Positions 1-5,374 of a stretch of DNA of 6,242 nucleotides are shown piece by piece. The notes under the pieces were generated by a model. The model had not been told where the DNA came from. It was given only the letters and a program-made list of their open reading frames with translations, and ran no database searches. How positions within the stretch are numbered: the stretch's first letter is position 1; each line of letters starts with the position of its first letter. A program made the translations under genes and the position numbers. Source of the DNA: Pseudomonadota bacterium (GTDB lineage Bacteria; Pseudomonadota; Gammaproteobacteria; Burkholderiales; Burkholderiaceae); assembly GCA_023441105.1 (NCBI GenBank), contig JAEZQX010000452.1:1-6242 (forward strand), read 5' to 3'.

Positions 1-204
1 GCCCGGCCGAGCGCCCGCCGCTGTCTCCCAACCGCCGCCGAAACCTCCGCCGGGATTGCCGCCGTGGCCATCTCCGACCTCCGGCTCATCCGGTTCGGTG
101 GCGTACATCGGCTGCTCGGCGCGGGCGTCGTCCTGCCCGATGTGAGGTTCCGCGGTGTCCGGTCGCCGGTGGCGACCCGGCTTCGGTCCATTGGGATCAA
201 TCAT
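1..204 (-). CDS. Partial hypothetical protein, N-terminal 68 residues (runs off left edge)
   Basis: I do not recognise this protein. Reading the minus strand from the ATG at 204-202, the frame stays open for 68 codons to the window edge. The peptide begins MIDPNGPKPGRHRR, continues rich in Asp, Glu and Pro, and has a Gly-rich stretch (NPGGGFGGGWE) near residues 50-60. It looks like a disordered, hydrophilic N-terminus with no signal peptide or membrane segment in the visible part. Most codons end in G or C, as expected for a GC-rich genome, and the AT-richer DNA begins just upstream of the ATG, as for a real gene start. Against it, the Shine-Dalgarno is weak (AGAAG, close to the ATG). It is divergent from kbp and may share its intergenic control region. 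Function cannot be assigned without the rest of the gene. Confidence 0.5.
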   Translation of the reverse strand, partial: MIDPNGPKPGRHRRPDTAEPHIGQDDARAEQPMYATEPDEPEVGDGHGGNPGGGFGGGWETAAGARPG

Positions 205-223
205 GGCTTCTGCTTCGGGTGGA

Positions 224-238
224 TTCCAGAATCTGGAA
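224..238. repeat. 15-bp palindrome TTCCAGA-A-TCTGGAA
   Basis: Two perfect 7-bp arms surround a single central A. The palindrome ends 20 bp from the putative start codon of the minus-strand left-edge gene and is followed on the plus side by a short A run. Its compact symmetry and location suit an operator for a dimeric regulator. It could instead be a very small hairpin, but the one-base centre makes an RNA stem unlikely. I do not recognise it as a known operator. Confidence 0.45.
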
Positions 239-248
239 AAAAGTTGGA

Positions 249-308
249 AATTCAAGCGCTTAGCTCGATTGTACGGAAGACTATTGGGTTGCTTCGCAGG
301 AATTCAAG
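249..308. repeat. Direct repeat AATTCAAG, copies 52 bp apart
   Basis: AATTCAAG occurs at 249-256 followed directly by CGCT, and again at 301-308 followed by TG and then CGCT. The offset of 52 bp is close to five turns of B-DNA, so both copies would face the same side of the helix. Both lie in the AT-richer part of the divergent promoter region. This would fit paired activator or repressor sites, but two 8-bp matches could also be chance. Confidence 0.3.
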
Positions 309-479
309 TGCGCTGTATCACATCGGCAGCCGGATTGCCGGGGGGAGCGCGGCGATGGTCGACGACCGCAGGCGGCGTCATTCTGGGACACAATGGTTGG
401 CGCCCGCCGTGAGCACCCGCAGCCGCAGGTGCTGGACGGGCTGGGTGGCAGGTTCGTCAACGAGCAAGAGGAGCAGCAC

Positions 480-980
480 ATGGGACTGATGTCGTTCATC
501 AAGGAAGCGGGTGAGAAGCTGTTCGGCCGGGGCGATGCGCAGGCATCCCCGAAAGCGGCGGAGGCCGGGAGCGACCCGAACCAGACGGTGGCGGCCAACC
601 AGGCGGCCAGCGATGCGATCGTCGACTACATCCAGAAGATGAACCTGGACGCCGAAGGCTTGTCGGTCGCCTTCGACGGCGCGTCCGGTGAAGTCACCGT
701 TTCCGGCATGGCGAAGGACCAGGCCACCAAGGAGAAGATCCTGTTGTGCTGCGGGAACGTGGCCGGCGTCGCCAAGGTCAACGACGAGATGACGGTGGCC
801 AATCCCGAGGACGAGGCCCAGTACTACACGGTGGTGAAGGGCGACACCCTGTCGAAGATCGCCAAGCAGCACTACGGCGATGCCAACGCCTACCCCAAGA
901 TCTTCGAAGCCAACAAGCCGATGCTCAGCCATCCCGACAAGATCTATCCGGGGCAGACCCTGCGGATCCCGCCGAAGTAG
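480..980 (+). CDS. kbp: Kbp/YgaU-family potassium-binding protein (BON + LysM domains)
   Basis: The 166-residue product matches the Kbp (YgaU) family, of which the E. coli member is a cytoplasmic K+-binding protein that changes conformation on binding K+. The N-terminal MGLMSFIKEAGEKLFG helix is a family hallmark, followed by an Ala/Pro-rich linker (about 18-40) longer than in E. coli (149 aa in total). A BON domain covers about 41-107 and a LysM domain about 114-164, with YYTVVKGDTLSKIAKQHYGD and the closing KIYPGQTLRIP. There is no signal peptide, which agrees with a cytosolic role despite the LysM fold. Start choice: AGAGGAG at 467-473 lies 6 nt before the ATG at 480; an in-frame ATG at 393 would add 29 residues unlike the family. 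An odd feature is a Cys-Cys pair at 90-91 in the BON domain. The hemerythrin-like gene follows after 76 bp, so the two may form an operon. Confidence 0.92.
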   Translation: MGLMSFIKEAGEKLFGRGDAQASPKAAEAGSDPNQTVAANQAASDAIVDYIQKMNLDAEGLSVAFDGASGEVTVSGMAKDQATKEKILLCCGNVAGVAKVNDEMTVANPEDEAQYYTVVKGDTLSKIAKQHYGDANAYPKIFEANKPMLSHPDKIYPGQTLRIPPK

Positions 981-1001
981 TCCCTCGCGCCCCTCGGGCA
1001 G

Positions 1002-1020
1002 CCGGCGCCGGGAACGCCGG
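1002..1020 (+). other. GC-rich hairpin between kbp and the hemerythrin-like gene
   Basis: CCGGCG (1002-1007) and CGCCGG (1015-1020) form a perfect 6-bp stem with a 7-nt loop, 21 bp after the kbp stop. No T run follows on the plus strand, so it is not a classic intrinsic terminator. It may attenuate, stabilise the kbp end of a shared transcript, or be a chance product of GC-rich sequence. Confidence 0.3.
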
Positions 1021-1056
1021 TTGCCGGCTTCAGGGCCTTGCATCCGGAGGTAGAAG

Positions 1057-1740
1057 ATGAACCCCAGCAACGTCCTGTCCCGGCTCTCGCCTTCCATCAC
1101 CTCGATGATCCGGATGGATCATTCGCATGTGCTGGTGATGTTCCACAAGTACCAGCCCGACCTTTCCCCCGGGCGCAAGCAGGCGATCGTCGAGACCTGC
1201 TGCCGCGCCCTCGAGATCCACGCGCAACTGGAGGAGGAAATCTTCTATTCAGCGCTCGGTGAGGTGGACGGCGGCGAGGTGCTCGACAAGTCCCGGCCGG
1301 AGCACGACGAGATGCGCCGCCTGATCGGCAAGTTGCGCGACATCGAGCCGACCGATCCCAACTACGACGGCCTCTTCAACCAGCTGATCCGCGACGTGAT
1401 GCACCACGTCGCCGACGAGGAGACGGTGCTGCTGCCGGAGGCGGAGCGCCGGCTGAAGAACCGGCTTTCGGATCTCGGCGCGCGGATGACGCGGCGCCGC
1501 ATAGAGCTTGTCGGCCCGCATGCCGGCGAGATCGCCGTCAACACCGCGCGGGCCATGCCCGCCGGCGCCATCCTGTTGGCCGGCGGCGTGCTTGCTGGGT
1601 TGGTCCTGGTCGCGCGCCGCGCCGGTCATCGCAGCGAGGGACGCTGGCAGCACGCCGAGCGGCGTCACCGCCAGGTCGATCGCCGCAGTCGCATCCGCGA
1701 ACGCGAGCGCGAGGAGCAGCCCGAACTGATCGGCCTCTGA
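1057..1740 (+). CDS. Hemerythrin-like (HHE) di-iron protein with C-terminal membrane anchor
   Basis: The 227-residue product has an HHE cation-binding four-helix domain at about 12-135. Candidate iron ligands are H22 (in MDHSH), H55 and E59 (HAQLE), H83 (PEHDEM), and H117 and E121 (HHVADEE): four His and two Glu in the order seen in the RIC/YtfE di-iron repair proteins. The HxxxE-E-x-x-x-L-P ending (to LLPEAE) is typical of HHE domains. The N-terminal ScdA-type domain of YtfE is absent. After the domain comes a linker, then a hydrophobic segment at about 168-187 (PAGAILLAGGVLAGLVLVA) and a strongly Arg-rich tail (188-220), so it is probably membrane-tethered. There is no signal peptide. The start is fixed by GGAGG at 1046-1050, 6 nt before the ATG. 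Likely roles are O2 or NO sensing, iron storage or iron-centre protection; the sequence does not decide between them. It follows kbp and converges on hemH. Confidence 0.88.
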   Translation: MNPSNVLSRLSPSITSMIRMDHSHVLVMFHKYQPDLSPGRKQAIVETCCRALEIHAQLEEEIFYSALGEVDGGEVLDKSRPEHDEMRRLIGKLRDIEPTDPNYDGLFNQLIRDVMHHVADEETVLLPEAERRLKNRLSDLGARMTRRRIELVGPHAGEIAVNTARAMPAGAILLAGGVLAGLVLVARRAGHRSEGRWQHAERRHRQVDRRSRIREREREEQPELIGL

Positions 1741-1755
1741 CGGCGGCTCAGGCCG
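1731..1755. terminator. Candidate bidirectional terminator hairpin between convergent genes
   Basis: The two stop codons of the hemerythrin-like gene and hemH are only 7 bp apart, and both lie inside an inverted repeat: CGGCC(TC)TGA at 1731-1740 can pair with TCAGGCCG at 1748-1755, giving 8 bp with a 2-nt bulge and a 7-nt loop. Such symmetry suits termination on both strands. No T run follows on either side, so efficiency is uncertain. Confidence 0.4.
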
Positions 1756-2860
1756 CAGCCCCGCGCGCCCGGGCGAGCGCTTCGCGCTGCGCCAGCGCCG
1801 CCTCGCGGCGCGCCTGCAACTCGTCGCCCAGCCGGGCCACCGGCCAGCCGGAAAGCTGGCGCTCGGCGATGTCCGACAGCGCGGCGATCCACTGTGCCGA
1901 TTCGTTCAGGCAGGCGATGTAGTTGAAGCCGGTCCCGCCGGCCGCCAGGAACGCGGCCCGCGCCTCGACATCGATCTCTTCCAGCGTCTCGAGGCAATCG
2001 GCCACGAAGCCCGGACAGATCACGTCGACCGAGCGCGTGCCGCCGCGCGCCAGCTCGAGCAGCGTCGGCAGCGTATAGGGCTCGAGCCAGCGCGCCCGCC
2101 CGAACCGCGACTGGAAGGTTGCCACCCATTGTTCCGGGCCCAGCGCCAACTCGTCGGCCAGCAGCCGCGCCGTGGCCAGGCATTCGCAATGGTAGGGATC
2201 GCCCTGCAGCAGCGAGCGCCGCGGCACGCCATGGAAGCTCATCACCAGCTTGTCGGCGCGACCCTGTGCTTCCCACTTGCGGCGCACCTGCGCCGCCAGC
2301 GCGGCAATATAGACGGGCTCACGGTGAAAGCTGCGCACCATCCGCAGCTCCGGCAGGTTGCGCCAGCGGGACAGCTCGCCGGCGATCGCATCGAAGGCGG
2401 AAGCGGTGGTGGAACCGGCGTACTGCGGGTAGAGCGGCAGCACCAGCAGCCGCGTCAGGTTGCGCTCGCGCAGTTCGCCCAGGACGGAAGCAATCGACGG
2501 GTTGCCGTAGCGCATCGCATGCACGACCGCGACGTCGAGCTCGCGTTCGCCCAACGACCCGCGCAGCAGCACCGCCTGGCGGCGAGTATGGACCTGCAGC
2601 GGCGAACCGTGCGGTGTCCACACGGTGCGGTACTTCGCGGCGGACCGGCGTGGCCGGGTCCGCAGCACGATGCCGTGCAGGATCGGCCACCAGGCCAGCC
2701 GCGGAATCTCCACCACCCGCGGATCCGCCAGGAACTGCCGCAGGTAGCTGCGCACCGCCCCGGGCTCGGGCTCCTCCGGCGTGCCGAGCTGCACCAGCAG
2801 CACGGCGGTCAGGGGCGGTGTGCGATGCGTGAAGTTGCTGCCGGCGGTGAATCGGTTCAT
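1748..2860 (-). CDS. hemH: Ferrochelatase (protoporphyrin ferrochelatase)
   Basis: HemH inserts Fe2+ into protoporphyrin IX, the last step of protohaem synthesis, at the inner face of the cytoplasmic membrane. The 370-residue product shows the family's motifs in order: LLVQLGTPEEPEPGAVRSYL at 21-40, HAMRYGNPSI at 114-123, VLPLYPQYAGSTTASAFD at 140-157, SFHGVPRRSL at 208-217 with the metal-site His at 210, GDPYHCEC at 220-227, TFQSRFGRARWLEPYT at 248-263, and ICPGFVADCLETLEEI at 281-296 with the conserved acidic residues. Start choice: the ATG at 2860 gives MNRFTAGSNF before the conserved core; the frame is open further upstream, but that extension overlaps the ATPase gene and is low-complexity. 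The ribosome site is weak (GAGA about 9 nt upstream). The C-terminus ends in an Ala/Arg-rich helix. It lies downstream of the ABC ATPase gene on the same strand, separated by a strong hairpin, so it may have its own promoter. Confidence 0.96.
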   Translation of the reverse strand: MNRFTAGSNFTHRTPPLTAVLLVQLGTPEEPEPGAVRSYLRQFLADPRVVEIPRLAWWPILHGIVLRTRPRRSAAKYRTVWTPHGSPLQVHTRRQAVLLRGSLGERELDVAVVHAMRYGNPSIASVLGELRERNLTRLLVLPLYPQYAGSTTASAFDAIAGELSRWRNLPELRMVRSFHREPVYIAALAAQVRRKWEAQGRADKLVMSFHGVPRRSLLQGDPYHCECLATARLLADELALGPEQWVATFQSRFGRARWLEPYTLPTLLELARGGTRSVDVICPGFVADCLETLEEIDVEARAAFLAAGGTGFNYIACLNESAQWIAALSDIAERQLSGWPVARLGDELQARREAALAQREALARARGAAA

Positions 2861-2951
2861 GCCGGGATTCTCGCACTGCCGGCGAGCGCCGATCGCTGGC
2901 GCAAAGTGTCCGGTCGCTCGATCAGCCCCAGAGCTCCCGGTGCTGCCCGGG

Positions 2952-2987
2952 ACGGCCGGCGGTGCCGGCGCTGCGCCGCCGGCCCGT
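2952..2987 (-). terminator. Strong GC hairpin after the ABC ATPase gene
   Basis: GGCCGGCGG (2954-2962) and CCGCCGGCC (2976-2984) form a perfect 9-bp stem with a 13-nt loop. Two more pairs (2952-2953 with 2986-2987) can be added across one bulged C. It begins 4 bp past the ATPase stop codon on the minus strand. No T run follows, so this could be a GC-only or Rho-assisted terminator, or an mRNA-stabilising 3' structure. A second, smaller stem, CCCGG/CCGGG (2936-2940 and 2947-2951), lies next in the direction of hemH. It argues that hemH is at least partly uncoupled from the ATPase gene. Confidence 0.5.
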
Positions 2988-2990
2988 GTC

Positions 2991-4061
2991 TCAGTGGCGC
3001 AGGCTCTCCCCGGTCTGCTCGTCGAACACGTGCGCGCGGCCGAGATCGGGGTGCAGCGAGATCTCGTCGCCGGCATGGACATCGATCCGGTCGTGCGACA
3101 TCACGATGATGTCGGAGTGGCCGATGCGGCACAGGACCTGCGTGTCGGCGCCGGTCGGCTCCGTCACCACCACCCTGCCCTTCATGCTGCCGTCGCCGAC
3201 GATCAGGTGTTCCGGGCGAATGCCGAAGACCACCGGCCGGCCCTCCTCCAGCCCCCGGGTGGCACCGGCGGAGCGGTCGATCGGGATGCTCACGCCGTCG
3301 CCGACGTCGATCGTGCCGTTGCGGACCACGCCCTTCATCATGTTCATGCCCGGCGAGCCGATGAAGCCGGCGACGAAGATGTTGTTGGGCCGGTCATAGA
3401 GCTCGAGCGGCTCGCCGATCTGCTCCACCTTGCCGTCCTTCATGACCACGATACGGTCGGCCATGGTCATCGCCTCGATCTGGTCGTGGGTGACGTATAC
3501 CGCCGTCGTCTTCAGGCGCTGGTGCAGGGCCTTGATCTCGGTGCGCATCGCCACCCGCAGCTTGGCGTCGAGGTTCGACAACGGCTCGTCGAACAGGAAG
3601 ACCTGCGGCTTGCGCACGATGGCCCGGCCCATCGCCACCCGCTGGCGTTGGCCGCCGGACAGCTGGCGCGGGTAGCGATCCAGGTAGGGATCGAGGCCGA
3701 GGATCTGCGCCGCCTCGCCAACCCGCCGGTCGATCTCCTCCCGGGGCGTCTTGGCCAGCGTCAGCGCGAAAGCCATGTTGTCGCGCACCTTCATGTGCGG
3801 ATAGAGCGCGTAGTTCTGGAACACCATGGCGATGTCCCGTTCCTTCGGCGGCACTTCGTTGACGACCCGGCTGCCGATGCTGATCGTGCCGGCGGTGATT
3901 TCCTCCAGCCCAGCGATCATCCGCAGCAGGGTGGATTTGCCGCAGCCGGAAGGCCCCACGAGCACGCAGAACTCGCCGTCGTTGATGTCGACGTCGACGC
4001 CGTGGATGACCTCCGTCGTCCCATATACCTTCTTGACCTGACTGATGGTCACGGTTGCCAA
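2991..4061 (-). CDS. ugpC: UgpC/MalK-type ABC importer ATP-binding protein
   Basis: This is the 356-residue ATPase subunit of a carbohydrate (CUT1) type ABC importer. Walker [10 protein letters not shown] is at 36-44, the Q-loop at Q82 ([12 protein letters not shown]), the signature [14 protein letters not shown] at 134-147, Walker B VFLFDEP at 154-160, the D-loop SNLDAKLR at 162-169, and the switch His at 192 ([14 protein letters not shown]). After it comes the MalK-type regulatory/TOBE region (about 233-346) with GFIGSPGMN and FGIRPEHL. Length is normal for UgpC/MsmK. Start choice: family members begin M-A-x-V-T, which here aligns with a TTG at 4061; GAGAGGGG lies 6 nt upstream. The ATG at 4163 would add 34 unrelated residues. 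No permease or solute-binding gene adjoins it, so it probably serves importers encoded elsewhere. Substrate (sn-glycerol-3-phosphate, maltose or another sugar) cannot be told from the ATPase, and the symbol reflects family resemblance only. Confidence 0.93.
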   Translation of the reverse strand: MATVTISQVKKVYGTTEVIHGVDVDINDGEFCVLVGPSGCGKSTLLRMIAGLEEITAGTISIGSRVVNEVPPKERDIAMVFQNYALYPHMKVRDNMAFALTLAKTPREEIDRRVGEAAQILGLDPYLDRYPRQLSGGQRQRVAMGRAIVRKPQVFLFDEPLSNLDAKLRVAMRTEIKALHQRLKTTAVYVTHDQIEAMTMADRIVVMKDGKVEQIGEPLELYDRPNNIFVAGFIGSPGMNMMKGVVRNGTIDVGDGVSIPIDRSAGATRGLEEGRPVVFGIRPEHLIVGDGSMKGRVVVTEPTGADTQVLCRIGHSDIIVMSHDRIDVHAGDEISLHPDLGRAHVFDEQTGESLRH

Positions 4062-4067
4062 GACTGT

Positions 4068-4075
4068 CCCCTCTC
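4068..4075 (-). promoter_or_regulatory. Ribosome binding site deciding the TTG start of the ABC ATPase
   Basis: On the minus strand GAGAGGGG is followed by six bases (ACAGTC) and then TTG GCA ACC GTG ACC. This purine-rich site at normal spacing, together with the family's M-A-x-V-T N-terminus, supports initiation at TTG rather than at the upstream ATG. It lies 6 bp from the leader hairpin at 4082-4116. Confidence 0.6.
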
Positions 4076-4081
4076 GTTTGC

Positions 4082-4116
4082 GCCTCGCACCGACAGGTGT
4101 CCGGCTATGGCGAGGC
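4082..4116 (-). other. Nested stem-loop in the leader of the ABC ATPase gene
   Basis: GCCTCGC (4082-4088) and GCGAGGC (4110-4116) are perfect 7-bp complements. Within the loop, CCGAC (4090-4094) can pair with GTCCGG (4099-4104) across one bulged C, leaving a 4-nt loop. The structure ends a few bases before the Shine-Dalgarno, a position where it could affect translation or mRNA stability, or where the DNA could serve as an operator. I do not recognise it as a known riboswitch. Confidence 0.4.
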
Positions 4117-4181
4117 AAGGCCGGTCGTCGACGCCAACCGGTCCTCGAGGATGCTAACCGCATTTTCTGCCGGCTGCCTGC

Positions 4182-4253
4182 CGCATCCGGCTGGCGCTGC
4201 CCTGGGAAAACACCGACCCGGGCGGCGCCCTGCCGCCGGCGCTGCCGGATGCG
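4182..4253. repeat. 10-bp inverted repeat enclosing a GC hairpin, hrcA-ATPase gap
   Basis: CGCATCCGGC (4182-4191) and GCCGGATGCG (4244-4253) are exact complements, 52 bp apart. Between them GGCGGC (4221-4226) and GCCGCC (4232-4237) form a 6-bp stem with a 5-nt loop. On the minus strand a TTTT (4210-4207) follows this inner stem at a distance of about 10 nt. The region may be a 3' structure of the hrcA transcript or a small repeat element. No gene is apparent between 4062 and 4281. Confidence 0.4.
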
Positions 4254-4263
4254 CCCGCCCGAA

Positions 4264-4278
4264 GCACCCGGCTGGTGC
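4264..4278 (-). terminator. Small hairpin just after the hrcA stop
   Basis: GCACC (4264-4268) and GGTGC (4274-4278) form a 5-bp stem with a 5-nt loop, starting 3 bp after the hrcA stop codon on the minus strand. It is followed by TTC and not by a full T run, so alone it is a weak terminator. With the neighbouring stem at 4221-4237 it suggests that the hrcA message ends or is processed here. Confidence 0.3.
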
Positions 4279-4281
4279 CCG

Positions 4282-5307
4282 TCAGCGGCCCTGGCTGCTG
4301 TCCTTCAGCGCACTGCTGACGAGCTTGGCGGTGATGTCCACGATCGGGATCATGTGCTGGTAGGCCATCCGCGTCGGCCCGATGACGCCCAGCGTGCCGA
4401 CCACCTGCCCGTCCACTTCGTACGGCGCGGTGACCACCGACAACTCCTCCATCGGCACCAGGTCCGACTCGCCGCCGATGTAGATCTGCACGCCCTGCGC
4501 GCGCACCGATGCGTCGAGCAGTTGCAGCAGGTCGGTACGCTTCTCGAACAGGCCGAACAGCTCCTTGAGCCGGCTCATGTCGGCGCTGAAATCCGGCAGG
4601 CCGACGAAGTTGCGCTCGCCGGCGACGACCAGCGATTCGCTCTGGTCATAGGCGGCTTCGCTGCCGGCCTCGAGCGCCCGCTGCATCAGCCTGGAGATGT
4701 CCTCCTGCAGCTGGACCAGCTCGGTGCGCACCCGCGCCTTGATCTCCTCGAAATCGACGCCGGCGTAGTGGGCGTTGATGAAGTTGGCCGCCTCGACCAG
4801 CGTCGCCGGCGAGTGATCGCGTTCCACCGACAGGATGCGGTTCTGGACGTCGCCCTCGGCGGAAACGATGATCAGCAGCACCCGCCGCCCCGACAGGCGC
4901 AGGAACTCGATCTGCCGGAAGGTGGAGGCGCGGCGCGGCGCCAGCACGACGCCGGCAAAGCTCGACAGCCGCGACAGCAGCGACGCCGCCTGCGCGATCA
5001 CCCGCTTGGGCTCGTCCGCAACCAGCGCCCCGCGCAGATGCCGGGCCTGCTCGCCCTGCAGCGGCTGCACCGTGATGAGGGAGTCGACGAACAGCCGGTA
5101 GCCAAGCGGCGTCGGGATGCGGCCGGCGGAGGTGTGCGGGCTGGTGATCAGGCCCTCCTCTTCCAGGTCCGCCATCACGTTGCGGATGGTCGCCGGCGAC
5201 AAGGCGAGGTTCGAAAATCGGGATAACGTCCGCGAGCCGACCGGATGACCGTCGGCGATGTAGCGCTCTATCAGCGCCTTCAACAGCAGTCGGGAACGCT
5301 CGTCCAT
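4282..5307 (-). CDS. hrcA: Heat-inducible transcription repressor HrcA
   Basis: HrcA binds CIRCE operators and represses class I heat-shock genes such as groES-groEL and often dnaK; its activity depends on GroEL. The 341-residue product has the usual family length. The N-terminal winged helix-turn-helix spans about 1-75, with [17 protein letters not shown] (14-30), [19 protein letters not shown] (36-54) and the wing HTSAGRIPT (58-66). The GAF-like middle and dimerisation region follows, and the C-terminus has the conserved IYIGGES (275-281) and GVIGPTRM (307-314). Start choice: the ATG at 5307 gives the conserved [17 protein letters not shown], preceded by AGGA at short spacing; an upstream ATG at 5355 would add 16 unconserved residues. 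hrcA is divergent from nadK, separated by 67 bp. No CIRCE half-site (GCACTC or GAGTGC) is visible in that gap, so local autoregulation through CIRCE is not supported. Confidence 0.96.
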   Translation of the reverse strand: MDERSRLLLKALIERYIADGHPVGSRTLSRFSNLALSPATIRNVMADLEEEGLITSPHTSAGRIPTPLGYRLFVDSLITVQPLQGEQARHLRGALVADEPKRVIAQAASLLSRLSSFAGVVLAPRRASTFRQIEFLRLSGRRVLLIIVSAEGDVQNRILSVERDHSPATLVEAANFINAHYAGVDFEEIKARVRTELVQLQEDISRLMQRALEAGSEAAYDQSESLVVAGERNFVGLPDFSADMSRLKELFGLFEKRTDLLQLLDASVRAQGVQIYIGGESDLVPMEELSVVTAPYEVDGQVVGTLGVIGPTRMAYQHMIPIVDITAKLVSSALKDSSQGR

Positions 5308-5374
5308 TGGTCCTACGCTACCACACGCCCCAGATAATGATTCCGCCCAATCCAATTATGGTGTAATCCGCCGG
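5308..5374. promoter_or_regulatory. Divergent hrcA / nadK promoter region
   Basis: This 67-bp gap must hold the start signals for both genes and contains an AT-rich core (about 5332-5367). Plausible -10 hexamers are GATAAT (5333-5338) and TGTAAT (5362-5367) on the plus strand for nadK, and CATAAT (5360-5355) on the minus strand for hrcA; each matches five of six consensus bases. None has a clear -35 at 16-18 bp, so the choice is open. If TGTAAT is used, the nadK message would be nearly leaderless. No CIRCE element is present. Confidence 0.45.

Larger units (their letters stand above)
205..479. promoter_or_regulatory. Divergent intergenic region between the left-edge gene and kbp
   Basis: No convincing gene lies in these 275 bp; the frames open here read as Arg/Ser-rich shadows. 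The part from about 205 to 310 is clearly more AT-rich than the rest of the window, as expected for promoters of two divergent genes. It holds a 15-bp palindrome (224-238), a repeated AATTCAAG (249-256 and 301-308), and on the minus strand a TACAAT hexamer (273-268) that matches five of six -10 consensus bases for the left gene, though without a good -35. No plus-strand promoter for kbp stands out. Nearer to kbp, AGCACC (412-417) and GGTGCT (428-433) could form a small leader hairpin. Confidence 0.5.

Noticed and set aside
393..479. Upstream ATG start of kbp at 393
   Set aside because: The extension (MVGARREHPQ...) is not family-like, while the ATG at 480 has AGAGGAG at ideal spacing and the typical MGL-F/S-F N-terminus.
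64..489. Plus-strand open frame across the left intergenic region
   Set aside because: The product is Arg/Ser/Trp-rich, it crosses the AT-rich promoter-like DNA and overlaps the kbp start, and the minus-strand frame at 1-204 has the more protein-like composition.
2883..2905. Partial dyad GCGAGCGCCGATCGCTGGCGC upstream of hemH
   Set aside because: The symmetry is imperfect and such matches are common in GC-rich sequence; I could not support an operator or promoter.
2861..3082. 74-residue N-terminal extension of hemH
   Set aside because: It overlaps the terminator hairpin and the end of the ATPase gene, is Ala/Gly/Arg low-complexity, and the conserved ferrochelatase N-terminus fits the ATG at 2860.
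2129..3109. Plus-strand open frame (326 codons) opposite hemH
   Set aside because: It is antisense to intact ferrochelatase and shows no recognisable domain or ribosome site.
2781..4157. Long plus-strand open frame (458 codons) opposite the ABC ATPase gene
   Set aside because: It is antisense to a gene with every ABC ATPase motif intact. Its product is His/Val/Asp-rich without any domain, as expected for a GC-rich mirror frame.
4062..4163. ATG start of the ABC ATPase at 4163
   Set aside because: It adds 34 Arg-rich residues not found in the family and runs through the leader stem-loop; the TTG at 4061 has the better ribosome site.
4045..5226. Plus-strand open frame (393 codons) opposite hrcA
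   Set aside because: It is antisense to a full-length, well-conserved HrcA; the product is Arg/Gln/His-rich and low-complexity.
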